A stretch of 64,000 nt of DNA from Bog-532 sp963732345 (GCA_963732345.1 CAVSZI010000019.1:186001-250000); one strand, 5' to 3'; positions 51,905 to 60,638 are shown, numbered from the stretch's first letter. The notes: a model not told the origin generated them from the letters alone. Translations and numbers: made by a program.

Positions 51905-51976
51905 CTCAGCAATCACCTTGCTCATGTCTACGCCAAGCTCGGCATCGGCAGCCGGAACGAACTCGCCGCCCGCCTG
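51905..51976 (+). pseudogene. LuxR-type helix-turn-helix scrap
   Basis: The plus strand reads SNHLAHVYAKLGIGSRNELA and ends AARL, the recognition and last helices of a LuxR (GerE) DNA-binding domain. No receiver or other domain precedes it and the codons upstream have no matching frame, so only the last third of the domain is left. It overlaps an unconvincing minus-strand frame (51839-52030). Confidence 0.65.
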
Positions 51977-52005
51977 CCAGTCCGCGACCTGCTGCCATAT
52001 CGTCG

Positions 52006-52425
52006 TCAGCCATTTGTGATCTGCGCCCATACGTATTTCCCAGCCTCTTCATCCGGTGGGTAATACCAGTCCCATTGCTCGCTGAGGGCCTCTACCAGTA
52101 GCAGGCCCCGGCCGTTTTCGGTCTCGTCGCTGATGGCCGTCTGGACGGGCGGATGCGGGCTGGGGTCCCAGACCAGCACGAGGACCTGCGCCTTATCCGA
52201 CAGCAGCCACAGCCGGACCGGCGCCGTCTGCGGGGTTACGCGGGATGCTTGCACCGCGTTGGTGACCAGCTCCGACACGATCAGTTCGGTGCTGTCGGTG
52301 AGCGCGGCCAGTCCCCATTCCCACAGCAGTTGCTGGGCATGCAGCCGGGCGCAGGGCACCGCGCCGGGCAGCGCGCCGAGTTCGAGGAAGCTGTGGAGCG
52401 GCCACTGGCTAGTCTCGCCGTTCAT
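52006..52425 (-). CDS. Anti-sigma-factor-type ATPase (HATPase_c_2, RsbW-like)
   Basis: 139 residues. The GHKL ATPase motifs are present: N box ELIVSELVTNAVQAS near 48, G1 (D-P near 87 is degenerate), and ENGRGLLLVEALSEQW near 103. Such small serine kinases phosphorylate anti-sigma antagonists or act as orphan switches in actinomycetes. No antagonist or sigma factor is beside it. The ATG overlaps an upstream minus-strand frame by ATGA; that frame is too odd in composition to call. Confidence 0.85.
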   Translation of the reverse strand: MNGETSQWPLHSFLELGALPGAVPCARLHAQQLLWEWGLAALTDSTELIVSELVTNAVQASRVTPQTAPVRLWLLSDKAQVLVLVWDPSPHPPVQTAISDETENGRGLLLVEALSEQWDWYYPPDEEAGKYVWAQITNG

Positions 52426-53162
52426 CGCTGCGCTTCCTTATCGGGTTCCGGGCAGGTGCACGCGCCGGCCAGGACTTCCCGGCAGCCCGCGGGCTGCGGG
52501 GCTAGGGAAAGGTGCCGGGCGGGAGGCCGGTCACCTTGACGGGGGCGAGCGTGATCATGAGCGCCTGGTGGTCGCCGCGGCAGCATCGCGGAAAGACGGG
52601 CGGCGGAAGAACGCCTCGAACCCCAGCACGCCGTCGGGGACCGCAACTGCGATGTCGGCGGGGCTGCTACGGCCGGGCGCGGGGGTTTCTGTACTGATCT
52701 AACCGGCCCGTGAGGGGGGACGGCCGGTGAGGCGTGCATACTAAATTCCGCCTTCCTGCTAAGGGAGCAAGCGGAGGCCGGGAACGTTGACGCGTGGTCC
52801 CGGCCTCCGCGTATCTGCTGGCTAATGCGGCATCGTGCTGGCAATAATCCGCCGGGCCGTCTGCTCGGGTACCTCGCTTAATCAGCCCATCCCGCACTGC
52901 GGTCCCGTGATTCTTCATCACGGCCTCGTAGCAAATTGCCGGGGCAATGGACTCGGGTAGACCGGAATTGGCGGCTAGTTCGTTTGTGCGTGCCATCGTG
53001 CGCGACAAATGTCCTGGCCGCCACCGCGTCACGGCCGCGATGTGTCATAACCGGCGCATAGGCGCCCATCACACATCGTCATGATGATCCGTTGCGCGTC
53101 TCGCTGGGCGGCGGGAAGCTGCGCCGCAGGCCGGGATCACGAATGTGGCGAGGGGTAAGGGA
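52426..53162. other. Region without a confident gene
   Basis: About 740 bases. Short minus-strand frames exist (for instance one ending in ATGA overlap with the ATPase gene and one reading AVAVPDGVLGFEAFF near 52640), but none has a start, a ribosome binding site and a recognisable product together. The section holds the large inverted repeat at 52771-52810 and the upstream region of the broken XRE gene, including GATGTGTCATAACC near 53039. Confidence 0.5.
52771..52810. terminator. Large perfect inverted repeat, terminator-like
   Basis: GCGGAGGCCGGGA and its exact complement TCCCGGCCTCCGC flank a 14-base loop. The stem is 13 pairs, nearly all GC. No T run follows on either strand. It is upstream of the ATPase gene on the minus strand and could be a terminator or attenuator. 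Confidence 0.45.
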
Positions 53163-53550
53163 ATGGAGTACAGCCCACGGTGCGCGCGCGGTGCCTGATC
53201 CGTGAGATCGTGCGCGTGCGCACTGACAGCGGCCTGTCGATGGACACGGCCGCCAGCCGGCTGGACTGGAGCAAGAGCAAGCTCTACCGCATCGAAGCCG
53301 GCCGTACCCGGATCAGCACCGACGACCTGGAGGACATGCTGGACCTGTACGGGGTGCGGTCGCCGCAGCGGGAGGCGCTCATCCAACTCGGCCGCGACAC
53401 CCGTAAACGTGGCAGGTGGACCGCCTACATCGGCGTGAAAGCGGCCGCGGGCGACATCCGGATCAACGCCCACGTTATTCCGGGCATCTTCCAGACACCC
53501 GGTTCACCAGCGATATCAAGCTCCGCGTTCACCGTGTGCGGGTCAGCTAA
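53163..53550 (+). pseudogene. XRE-family regulator, frameshifted and truncated
   Basis: ATG at 53163 begins MEYSPR, but a missing G near 53180 shifts the frame; the expected continuation RARCLIREIVRVRTDSGLSM is in the next frame. The helix-turn-helix (DTAASRLDWSKSKLYRIEAG) is intact and the next domain starts normally (VIPGIFQTP), then breaks, with a stop at 53548-53550 instead of about 130 more residues. Full-length members carry a DUF5753 C-terminal domain that senses an unknown signal. The remnant may still bind DNA if translated from GTG at 53180. Confidence 0.75.
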
Positions 53551-53594
53551 CGTTCTGCTGCCACGCGGCAGGCCGGAGCCAGCGAGGAGCCTGC

Positions 53595-54185
53595 TTATGT
53601 CAGCGCACCTATCGGCAACGGCAGGATCAGAACGTCAAAGAGCGGAGAGTCGGGCCAGTTAGACCGAAGCTCGGCAACTTTACGCCATCCCCATTTCAGG
53701 TACGCGCGGTAAGCGGTCGTGTTGCCCGGCTCTACCAGAAGCGTCGCGCGTTGCTCTTTGCGGGGCGTGAGAAGCTCGTCATGCAGCGCGTGCGCTATAT
53801 GCCGTCCCGCGAAAGGCTGGCGGACCATGAGTTCGCTCAGCGCGAAGGTACGTTTACCGTCTTCCTCGGTAAAACCCGGCTCAACCGGTGTGGTCAGCCA
53901 GGGCCACCATGCACCGTCTGGCGGGCGTAGCGCCCAGCCCCATGCCTGCCCGGCCGGCTCGTCGCCAAGATAGGCGATAACGAGGTCGAACCCATCACGA
54001 GAGGTGTAGGCGTCGAAGCGTTCGAGGAATGCTTCCTGCGTCTCGAAAGGGTCGCCGGATTCGATGGCTTTCACATATGCGTCGTTATGAATGTGCAAAA
54101 TCGTGTCGCGCTGGGCACGAGCCGCGGCCCGGTCAAAGCGGCGGAACGACAGCCGCGGGGCCGCAGTATTACCGGTGGGAGCCAT
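53595..54185 (-). CDS. GNAT-family N-acetyltransferase
   Basis: 196 residues. Typical GNAT strands: FALSELMVRQPFAGRHIAHA contains the acetyl-CoA loop, followed by RATLLVEPGNTTAYRAYLKW and the final WRKVAEL strand. Its ATG overlaps the stop of the XRE-TPR gene by one base (TAATG), so both are made from one message. A coupled regulator-acetyltransferase pair also occurs at 7064-8683. Substrate unknown. Confidence 0.85.
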   Translation of the reverse strand: MAPTGNTAAPRLSFRRFDRAAARAQRDTILHIHNDAYVKAIESGDPFETQEAFLERFDAYTSRDGFDLVIAYLGDEPAGQAWGWALRPPDGAWWPWLTTPVEPGFTEEDGKRTFALSELMVRQPFAGRHIAHALHDELLTPRKEQRATLLVEPGNTTAYRAYLKWGWRKVAELRSNWPDSPLFDVLILPLPIGALT

Positions 54186-55678
54186 TACGATGCCATCGAC
54201 CGGGCAACGGCATCGAACTGCTCGCAGAAAGCAGCTCGTTCCTCTGTATGCGGGCCATCGACCGCGCGCAAGGGGCGGAGTTCGTTCAGCGTCCGCACCG
54301 AGGTTACACCGTCGGCCAGGGCGGGAAGTATGCTCATTCCCTCAGCGATTGCGTGTTCCCGGGCGTCTTGTTTAAGCAAAGCGCCGGATAGGAGCGCCCC
54401 ATAGTACGTTCTGTTCCGCCACGTTAGGTTACTGTCCAGGACGGCGCGATAGAGCGTTTCGCCGCGGCCGGGCTTTCCGAGATTCAGGACTCCCATGGCT
54501 TCGTGGCCGGTGATCTCCGTCTCGTCAACGAACTGTATCCACTCCGGGTCGTCCGCCCGGGCGCCCCGGTCGAGTTCCCGCCGCGCGCGTGTGATCGCTG
54601 AGCGGAAGGCGGCTTCGTCTCCGAGCAGTGACGCGGCGTTCGCATGACGCATCGCGATCAGTGCGTGCAGCCGCGGGATCGGCTCGTGGCGTGCCTGGTC
54701 GGCTGCCTGCAGGGCCAGCCTGAGACCCTCACGGGCGGAGCTCCTGCGCTCGTTGGCCGCGCCGGCTGTCCGCGCGAGGTAACTGCAGAGCATCGACCAC
54801 TTTTCCAGCGCGTGCGCCGCGACGACCGGATTGCCGGCATGACCGGCCGCCAGATGGGCTTCGGCATACAGATACCGGGCCAGCGGTACGTTCCCGCCGT
54901 CAAACGCGAGCCAGCCGGTGCAGATGGCCAGCTCGCTGGTGGTGGCGAGCAGCTGCCGTTCTACCGGTTCGGTATAGCTGGATTCACCCAGCATCCGGCG
55001 AGCGTGTTGCCAGTGCATCAGCGCTTGCCGCAGCAGAGCCGCGCCGCCCACTGCCTGATCGCGCGCGTACAGGCTGTCTACGCATGCTTGCAGGTACCGG
55101 GCGTGAGCGGCGGTCACCTGGGCAGGGACGGCCGCGGACGGCAGGATGACGGCCGCCGCCGCACCGGCCACGAGCCCACCGAACGTGCGCCGGTCCACAT
55201 CCAAGCCTGCGTCCTCCACCATCCAGGCGTCGGCTAGCCCGGCACTCGCGAGACTGACATCGCGTAGCGCAGCGTCCGGGCGGCCCAATATGGCCGGCAG
55301 CAGCGCCTCCCGGGGCATCACGACGGTCCTGGCGAACCGCAGCAGCTCCCGGATGTCAAAAAGAGTGTCGCGCTGGCCTTTCTCAATCAAACTTACCGTG
55401 CTCTGCGACCAGCCCAGAAGCTGCGCCAACTCAAGCTGGGACAGACCCGTTGCGGCGCGGAAAATGACCATCATGGCGGCCAGATCCAGCCCGGCCAGCG
55501 CCCGGCGCATGGGCGGCGAGTCCCACAACCACACCGGCGTTAAGCCACCACCGTCCACCGGGATTTCAGCGCCATCCGGGCCGTAACGGGCGGCGCGCAG
55601 GCACGAGGAGCACAGCGGATCGGGGTTGTAACGGGACAGCGGGCGCTTGCATGCCGCACACCGCTGCGTTTCGGGCAT
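54185..55678 (-). CDS. XRE-family regulator with N-terminal zinc ribbon and TPR-like helical domain
   Basis: 497 residues. Residues 5-30 hold a CxxC...CxxC zinc ribbon (CAACKRPL, then CSSCLRAA). A helix-turn-helix follows at about 70-125 (LSQLELAQLLGWSQSTVSLI). The rest (about 185-495) is a helical repeat region like those of actinomycete tetratricopeptide regulators. ATG with GGGAGG five bases upstream. It is coupled to the GNAT gene and divergent from the radical-SAM operon, which it probably controls; a box AATGTGTCATAGCC at 55756-55769 in the shared region resembles GATGTGTCATAACC before the broken XRE gene. Confidence 0.88.
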   Translation of the reverse strand: MPETQRCAACKRPLSRYNPDPLCSSCLRAARYGPDGAEIPVDGGGLTPVWLWDSPPMRRALAGLDLAAMMVIFRAATGLSQLELAQLLGWSQSTVSLIEKGQRDTLFDIRELLRFARTVVMPREALLPAILGRPDAALRDVSLASAGLADAWMVEDAGLDVDRRTFGGLVAGAAAAVILPSAAVPAQVTAAHARYLQACVDSLYARDQAVGGAALLRQALMHWQHARRMLGESSYTEPVERQLLATTSELAICTGWLAFDGGNVPLARYLYAEAHLAAGHAGNPVVAAHALEKWSMLCSYLARTAGAANERRSSAREGLRLALQAADQARHEPIPRLHALIAMRHANAASLLGDEAAFRSAITRARRELDRGARADDPEWIQFVDETEITGHEAMGVLNLGKPGRGETLYRAVLDSNLTWRNRTYYGALLSGALLKQDAREHAIAEGMSILPALADGVTSVRTLNELRPLRAVDGPHTEERAAFCEQFDAVARSMAS

Positions 55679-55755
55679 TCTCGCCTCCCGGTCAGAAAGC
55701 CGCGCCGGACAGGGGCACCAGGCTAGGCAGGCACGTCACGGCGGCGCAATGCCAA

Positions 55756-55769
55756 TGTGTCATAGCCCC
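55756..55769. promoter_or_regulatory. Shared box in the XRE/radical-SAM divergent region
   Basis: AATGTGTCATAGCC here and GATGTGTCATAACC near 53039 differ at two positions. Both are upstream of XRE-type genes. It may be a binding site common to these regulators or a promoter element. Confidence 0.35.
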
Positions 55770-55917
55770 CGCACCCGAGCAATGACGTTCCGCAATGGAC
55801 CGGCCACATTCCGGCGGCCATGCTGAGATCGCGTCAGCAGCGGGCCGGTCACATCACAGGTGATGATCTTCGGGCTCGGGCCGCTATTAAGTAACGCATA
55901 TTAGAAAGGCGGAGCCC

Positions 55918-57027
55918 ATGACGGCACGCAGCGTTGCCTCGGATGCTCAGGCGTCCTCGTGTTATTTCCGCACCACGACTGACGGGCACTACCGCAAGGC
56001 GCTGGTGCAGATCGACGAGCGGTGCAACCTGCATTGCGCTCACTGCTTTGTCTCCGCAACCCGGGACGGCGGCACGATGCCGTATGAGCAGATCACCAGC
56101 GTGCTGATCCCGCGGCTGGCGGAGTGCCGGGTGGAGCGGGTGACGCTGACGGGCGGCGAGCCGACGATTCACCCGCGGTTCCTGGACGTGGTGCGGGCGT
56201 TCCGCCGCGCCGGGATGCAGGTCGGGGTATGCACGAACGCGACAACGTTAGACGGGGACCAGATCAGCGCTCTGGCGCGGATCGGCGGCGTGCACTGCAA
56301 CGTGTCCCTCGACGGTTTCCGGCCGGAATCGCACGGCAGGTTCCGCGGTGACCGGGATAGTTTCCGCACCACGGTCGCCACGGTCAGGGCCCTGGCCGCC
56401 GCCGGACTCCTGCAAGGGCTGCTCTGTACCCCGAACTCGCTCGCTGAAGACGGCGAGTACCGGGAGCTGTGCGAGTTCGCCGTTCAGCACGGCGCCGGCT
56501 ACGTCCTGCTGAATCCGCTGTCCTCCATGGGCCGGGGCGTGAAAGCCCGCATCCGGCTCGCCGCCACCGAGGAGCGGATGCGCACCATTCACCGGCTGAC
56601 CGCCCCGTTCGACGGCGCCGATCTGGATGTCGTCCACATCCGGTTCCCCAGCACCGGCAGCAAGCCGCTGGCCGGCTGCCAGGCAGGCACCATCATCTAC
56701 GTCTTCACCCCTGGCGAGGTGACCGTGTGCCCGTACCTGGTCTTCGCCGCCCGGACCCCGCAGTCCCGGCACGACCCGGCCGAGTTCATCGTCGGCAACA
56801 TCTTCACCGACCCCGGCATCGCGGCACGGCTGGACGCCTACCATTTCGAGCGCCGCTACGCGATGGGAGCCAACCCCACCTGCGGTTCGTGCGGTATGGC
56901 GGGCTCGTGCGGCAAAGGCTGCCCGGCCGCGGTCATCTCCGCCGGTCAGCGCATCGGCGCCGTGGACGCCGAGGTATGCCCCGTCACGTCCGGGGAGCGC
57001 CGGCTGCTGCCGCTCAGGCCCGCATGA
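55918..57027 (+). CDS. Radical SAM protein with SPASM-like C-terminal cluster domain
   Basis: 369 residues. The 4Fe-4S radical SAM cluster is held by Cys36, Cys40 and Cys43 (CNLHCAHC); the SAM-binding TGGEP motif is near residue 79. The C-terminal region has many cysteines (CQAG, CPYL, then CGSCGMAGSCGKGCPAAV) typical of a SPASM/twitch domain with auxiliary clusters, as in peptide-modifying maturases. No obvious precursor peptide is adjacent, so a small molecule or nucleotide may be the substrate. ATG with AAAGGCGGAG upstream. The stop overlaps the next gene as ATGA. Confidence 0.88.
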   Translation: MTARSVASDAQASSCYFRTTTDGHYRKALVQIDERCNLHCAHCFVSATRDGGTMPYEQITSVLIPRLAECRVERVTLTGGEPTIHPRFLDVVRAFRRAGMQVGVCTNATTLDGDQISALARIGGVHCNVSLDGFRPESHGRFRGDRDSFRTTVATVRALAAAGLLQGLLCTPNSLAEDGEYRELCEFAVQHGAGYVLLNPLSSMGRGVKARIRLAATEERMRTIHRLTAPFDGADLDVVHIRFPSTGSKPLAGCQAGTIIYVFTPGEVTVCPYLVFAARTPQSRHDPAEFIVGNIFTDPGIAARLDAYHFERRYAMGANPTCGSCGMAGSCGKGCPAAVISAGQRIGAVDAEVCPVTSGERRLLPLRPA

Positions 57028-57656
57028 GCGTGCGCGGGATCTTCGTCAGCCTCGATGGACCGGGCGGCGCCGGAAAGTCCACCACCGCCGCGCTTGTCTG
57101 CGGCCAGCTCGCCCGCCGCGGGCTGCAGGTCTTCCCGACAGCAGAACCATCTTCCACTCCGCTCGGGAAGATGATCCGCGCCAGCACGGACCTCTACCGC
57201 GGGATGGCGCTGGCCTGCCTGGTCGCCGGCGACCGCCACCACCACCTCGCCACCGAGATCCGCCCGCAGCGCCAGGCCGGAGCCATCGTGATATGCGACC
57301 GCTACCTTCCCTCCAGCCTGGTCCTGCAGCGGATGGACGACGTGGAGTGGGACACGATCTGGCAGCTCAACTCTGGCGCGGAGCCCCCGGACCTGGCCGT
57401 CATCCTCAACGCCACGCCAGCAGTCCTCACCCGGCGGCTGGCCGGCCGCGGCGGCACCCACAGCCGCTTCGAGCGCCGTCCAGACGGCCCGGCCACCGAA
57501 GCCGCTCTCTACCAGGACACCACCGCCCGGCTTACCGACCTTGGCTGGCCCGTCTGCAGCATCGACACAACCGACCGCGCGCCCGGCGACGTCGCGGCTA
57601 TAGTCATCGACCGTATCCTCCCCCTGCACGCCGACCGGAGCGCTCATGGCGGCTAG
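57024..57656 (+). CDS. Thymidylate-kinase-like nucleoside monophosphate kinase
   Basis: 210 residues, start ATGA-overlapping the radical SAM gene. P-loop DGPGGAGKST at 11-20 region; the DRY-type motif CDRYLPSSLVLQ near residue 92 matches thymidylate kinases; an Arg-containing LID segment (RRLAGRGGTHSRFE) is near 140. True dTMP kinases phosphorylate dTMP to dTDP. Inside this operon it more likely phosphorylates a modified nucleotide made by the radical SAM enzyme. Genome-wide search would tell whether another tmk exists. Confidence 0.85.
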   Translation: MSVRGIFVSLDGPGGAGKSTTAALVCGQLARRGLQVFPTAEPSSTPLGKMIRASTDLYRGMALACLVAGDRHHHLATEIRPQRQAGAIVICDRYLPSSLVLQRMDDVEWDTIWQLNSGAEPPDLAVILNATPAVLTRRLAGRGGTHSRFERRPDGPATEAALYQDTTARLTDLGWPVCSIDTTDRAPGDVAAIVIDRILPLHADRSAHGG

Positions 57657-58464
57657 CGACCTGTCCTTCCTGACCTTCAACATTGGCAACCCCTCCGAGC
57701 AGCGGGCACAGCGCCAGCTCGCCTGGCTCGCCGGCCGCCCCGAGCATGTCATGGTCCTCACCGAGACCAAAGCCAGCGCCGGCTGCCGGCTGCTGGCCAG
57801 CGCGTTCACCACCGCTGGCTGCCACGTCACCTTCCCGGTCCCCGGACCCGGCGAATACGGCGTCATGATCATCAGCCGGGTGCAGGCCCAGCTGGACGGC
57901 TTCGGCTCCACGGTCGGCTACCTGCCTACCCGCGCCGCCTCCGTCACCCTGCCGGCCCCGGCCGGGCCGATCCAGGTCATCGGCGCGTACACGCCGGCCC
58001 GCGACGCCGGGCTGGAAAAGACCGAACGCAAGCGCACCTGGCTGGCCGCCTTCCGGGCGGCATTGGCGGCCCGCGATCCCGCCATCCCGGCGATGTTCCT
58101 CGGGGACCTGAACGTCCTCGAACCCGACCACCGGCCGCACTACCCGTTCTTCGTCCCGTTCGAGTACGACTTCTACCGCGCGCTCAGCGCCGAGCACGGT
58201 TTCACGGACGCATTCCGGCATCTGCACCCGGCAGCGGCCGAGTACAGCTGGGTCGGGCGAACCGGCGACGGGTACCGGTACGACCATGCGTTCTGCTCCG
58301 CCGTCCTGGCGCCCGCCATCAGCAGCTGCCAGTACCTGCACGAGCCCCGCACCGACGGGCTGTCCGACCACTCAGCACTGACCGCGGGCCTCACGGTGCA
58401 GGCACCACCCGCGCTGGCAGTGTCGGATCCGGTCACCGCCACCGCGCCCGCCACGCTTTTCTGA
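57646..58464 (+). CDS. Endonuclease/exonuclease/phosphatase (EEP) family protein
   Basis: 272 residues. The metal-dependent EEP fold is seen in order: FNIGN (residues 11-15, first metal Asn), LTETK near 39 (Glu), GDLNV near 148, and the terminal SDHSAL near 241 (Asp-His). Members cleave DNA or RNA, or dephosphorylate inositol or nucleotides. The start overlaps the kinase gene by 11 bases, so the three genes are one coupled unit. The sequence ends convergently with the CYTH gene. Confidence 0.88.
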   Translation: MAASDLSFLTFNIGNPSEQRAQRQLAWLAGRPEHVMVLTETKASAGCRLLASAFTTAGCHVTFPVPGPGEYGVMIISRVQAQLDGFGSTVGYLPTRAASVTLPAPAGPIQVIGAYTPARDAGLEKTERKRTWLAAFRAALAARDPAIPAMFLGDLNVLEPDHRPHYPFFVPFEYDFYRALSAEHGFTDAFRHLHPAAAEYSWVGRTGDGYRYDHAFCSAVLAPAISSCQYLHEPRTDGLSDHSALTAGLTVQAPPALAVSDPVTATAPATLF

Positions 58465-58501
58465 TCTGCAGGCGATCCGCCTGCCCTGGCCCGGTCAGCG
58501 C

Positions 58502-59044
58502 TCAGGCAGAGGCAGGCGCGGCGCGCACCAGGGAATCGTAGGTCTGACCGGTCTGCTCAGCCTCGATACCCAGTGACGCCACGAAACGGGACAGCTCATC
58601 CTGCACGGCCTCACCGGGCATGTCGCTGGGCACCATGCGCTCCACCTCGAAGAACACGCCCAGAGCGTCCAGCTCATCTACGCAGAGGACCAGGTCGCCG
58701 AAGGTCGCGGTACGCCGCGTCTTGACGATCCGGACCGTCGGCCAGAAACCCATCGCGACGATCGCGTGGTGCATCTGATCACGGTTCGCGACAACCGTCT
58801 CGTGCTCCTCGCACGACAGGACATTTTCAGCCGGGCGCTTCACGGTGAAGACATGCCGGTCGCCCACGGTGCGCAGGCGCGCGAACGGCACCCCGCACCT
58901 GGCATCCCCGTAAGCCCAGCCGTTAGGCGCGTACGCCTGATCGTCCTGACGGACAGGGGCGCCCAGCTCGATCCCCCGTCGTTTCAGCGCCGCGAACAGA
59001 GCTTCCGCGTCCCGGATCCGGTATTTGACCTCAACCTCGCGCAC
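58502..59044 (-). CDS. CYTH-domain protein (class IV adenylate cyclase/thiamine triphosphatase-like)
   Basis: 180 residues from GTG at 59044 (GGAGG four bases upstream; longer frame unsupported). The ExExK signature is at the very start (REVEVKYR), and further tunnel residues are visible as RLR (ARLRTVG), FTVKRP, CVDEL and FFEVER. CYTH enzymes bind triphosphates: they make cyclic AMP or hydrolyse triphosphates. Convergent with the rSAM-kinase-EEP operon; nucleotide chemistry would link all four. Confidence 0.88.
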   Translation of the reverse strand: MREVEVKYRIRDAEALFAALKRRGIELGAPVRQDDQAYAPNGWAYGDARCGVPFARLRTVGDRHVFTVKRPAENVLSCEEHETVVANRDQMHHAIVAMGFWPTVRIVKTRRTATFGDLVLCVDELDALGVFFEVERMVPSDMPGEAVQDELSRFVASLGIEAEQTGQTYDSLVRAAPASA

Positions 59045-59167
59045 TGCGCCTCCGCGAGCGTAGACCCTCACCAGCTGCCAGGCCGCCACCCTGCCACAGC
59101 CGACCAGCCACCCGCCACAGACTCGCCGGGACAGCAGCCGCGTCACGCTTGTGAGTCTTAACGTGCC

Positions 59168-59199
59168 AGAGCCCGGCGGCACTTGGGCCGCCGGGCTCT
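59168..59199 (-). terminator. Strong hairpin after the DUF2130 gene
   Basis: AGAGCCCGGCGGC and GCCGCCGGGCTCT form a perfect 13-pair stem with a six-base loop, 15 bases after the DUF2130 stop on the minus strand. It probably terminates that transcript. Confidence 0.6.
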
Positions 59200-59213
59200 C
59201 CCCCTCGGCACGG

Positions 59214-60446
59214 CTACCTGGAAAGGCCGCCGATTGTCCCGCTGGCCAGAGCCGGAACGCTCGCCTGCGGGAGTTCCGCACGCAGCGGCGGAGGAATCTC
59301 GGCACCGAGGCCCACGAGGTCACCGGCGATGCCGTAGAGGCTTCCGGTCACGGTCTCGATGTGCCGCTCCCATTCCTTCCACTTCTGCTCGTAGTACCGC
59401 TTCTCCTTGCTGAGGGTCGTCGTCATCGTGTCGACGACCCGGCTGATGGCATCGCAGCGGGAGGCGAAGCCGCCGGTGGCGATGTAGTCGTATACCTTGC
59501 CGGACGTGTCGTCCCGGGCCGCGTTGGCCGCCTCATACTGGGAGGCCGCGATCAGCACCCACCGCAGCCCGGTCGCCAGGTGCGTGGCGTAGCCGAACTG
59601 GCACAACCACACCTCGTCGACACGCCCGGAGCCGTCCATGCCGTGCGGAAGCGTCTCGGACACGATCACGCCCAACGCGGCCCCCGCCTTGTTCGCGTCG
59701 TCCGCGAGCTTGCCGGCCCACGCACCGTTCCAGCTTGCGGCCCGCTTGCACTCCCACAAGATGACGCCGCAGTCCCGGCCGCCGTGGCGCACCCGCTGAA
59801 TGACGTCAGCGCCTGCCTGTCCCCGCGCGGTGACCGCGATCTCGTCCCTTGGGAACCGCTGCCGGAGTTCCTCGGCGAACACGTCCTGGCGAGCGACGCC
59901 TTCTTCCTGGCGCGCCCCCGTGGCGCCCCGCCGGACGGCCTCTTCGAGCTGAGCGTTCATCCGCTCGATCTTGCCCGTGAGCTGCCGGACCTCGGTCTTG
60001 TGGTCTTCATCCTTCTGCCTGGCCAGCAGTTCGAAGCGTTCCTGCTGAAGCGTGGCCGCCTGGTCTCGTTCCTCCTTGCGGATTACATCCCGCATCCGCT
60101 CCCGCTCGAGATCCCAGGCTTCCTTCTGATCTTCCAGCTCACGCTGCTTGCGCCGGAGCTGCGTCTCCGCCTCCTGCTGCTGTTTCAGCTTGCCGGTCAG
60201 CTCGTTGAGCCTCTCGTCCTGCTCCTCGATCTGCGCGAGCTGGCCCTGCAGCGCTGCGCGGACTTTCTCCGCGGCCTCATCCTCGGCCATCCTGCGCAAC
60301 TCGGCCTCTTTGCTGGCGATCAGGTCGGCGGCCAGTTGCTGCCTGAGGGCGTCATCGAGCCTGATCGGCTGACCGCAGTTTGGGCAGACGATGGACGGCG
60401 GTGATGGTGTTGCTGCGGCGGTGCTCGGCAGTCCTGCGTCCGGCAT
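59214..60446 (-). CDS. DUF2130 protein: zinc motif, long coiled coil, nuclease-like C-terminus
   Basis: 410 residues from ATG at 60446 (GAGGAGA six bases upstream). A CPNCGQPI half zinc motif is near residue 20, a continuous coiled coil spans about 35-215, and the C-terminal half resembles PD-(D/E)XK nucleases: the active-site strand is GVILWECKRA near residue 250 (the E-x-K pair) with a QAGADVIQRV strand just before (catalytic Asp). DUF2130 proteins are known near restriction-modification genes and phage elements but their role is unproven. Divergent from the methylase-like gene of the adjoining restriction locus. Confidence 0.82.
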   Translation of the reverse strand: MPDAGLPSTAAATPSPPSIVCPNCGQPIRLDDALRQQLAADLIASKEAELRRMAEDEAAEKVRAALQGQLAQIEEQDERLNELTGKLKQQQEAETQLRRKQRELEDQKEAWDLERERMRDVIRKEERDQAATLQQERFELLARQKDEDHKTEVRQLTGKIERMNAQLEEAVRRGATGARQEEGVARQDVFAEELRQRFPRDEIAVTARGQAGADVIQRVRHGGRDCGVILWECKRAASWNGAWAGKLADDANKAGAALGVIVSETLPHGMDGSGRVDEVWLCQFGYATHLATGLRWVLIAASQYEAANAARDDTSGKVYDYIATGGFASRCDAISRVVDTMTTTLSKEKRYYEQKWKEWERHIETVTGSLYGIAGDLVGLGAEIPPPLRAELPQASVPALASGTIGGLSR

Positions 60447-60638
60447 GGGGGCTCTCCTCGGTGATCGGGCGATTGTCATGTCGTGCTCACCGGGCCAACC
60501 GTAGGAACACCTCCGGTTCAACGGAAGGCATATCACCGACAACCGGGGTTATCAGTCGGCTCGCGCCCAACTCACCGCCGTAGTGCTAGCTTTGCGAGCA
60601 CAGATACATCCGTTCCGACGGGCAGGGCGGAGGTAGTG

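Noticed and set aside
51839..52030. 63-codon minus-strand frame overlapping the end of the ATPase gene
   Set aside because: It lies opposite the LuxR scrap, which explains the base pattern better, and it has no recognisable product.
52422..52844. 140-codon minus-strand frame coupled by ATGA to the ATPase gene
   Set aside because: Low-complexity Pro/Arg/Ser composition, passes through a 13-bp hairpin, and has no ribosome binding site; the overlap alone is weak evidence.
56469..57023. Plus-strand frame joined in front of the thymidylate-kinase-like protein
   Set aside because: This part is an alternate frame of the radical SAM gene; the kinase starts at 57024 with an ATGA overlap.
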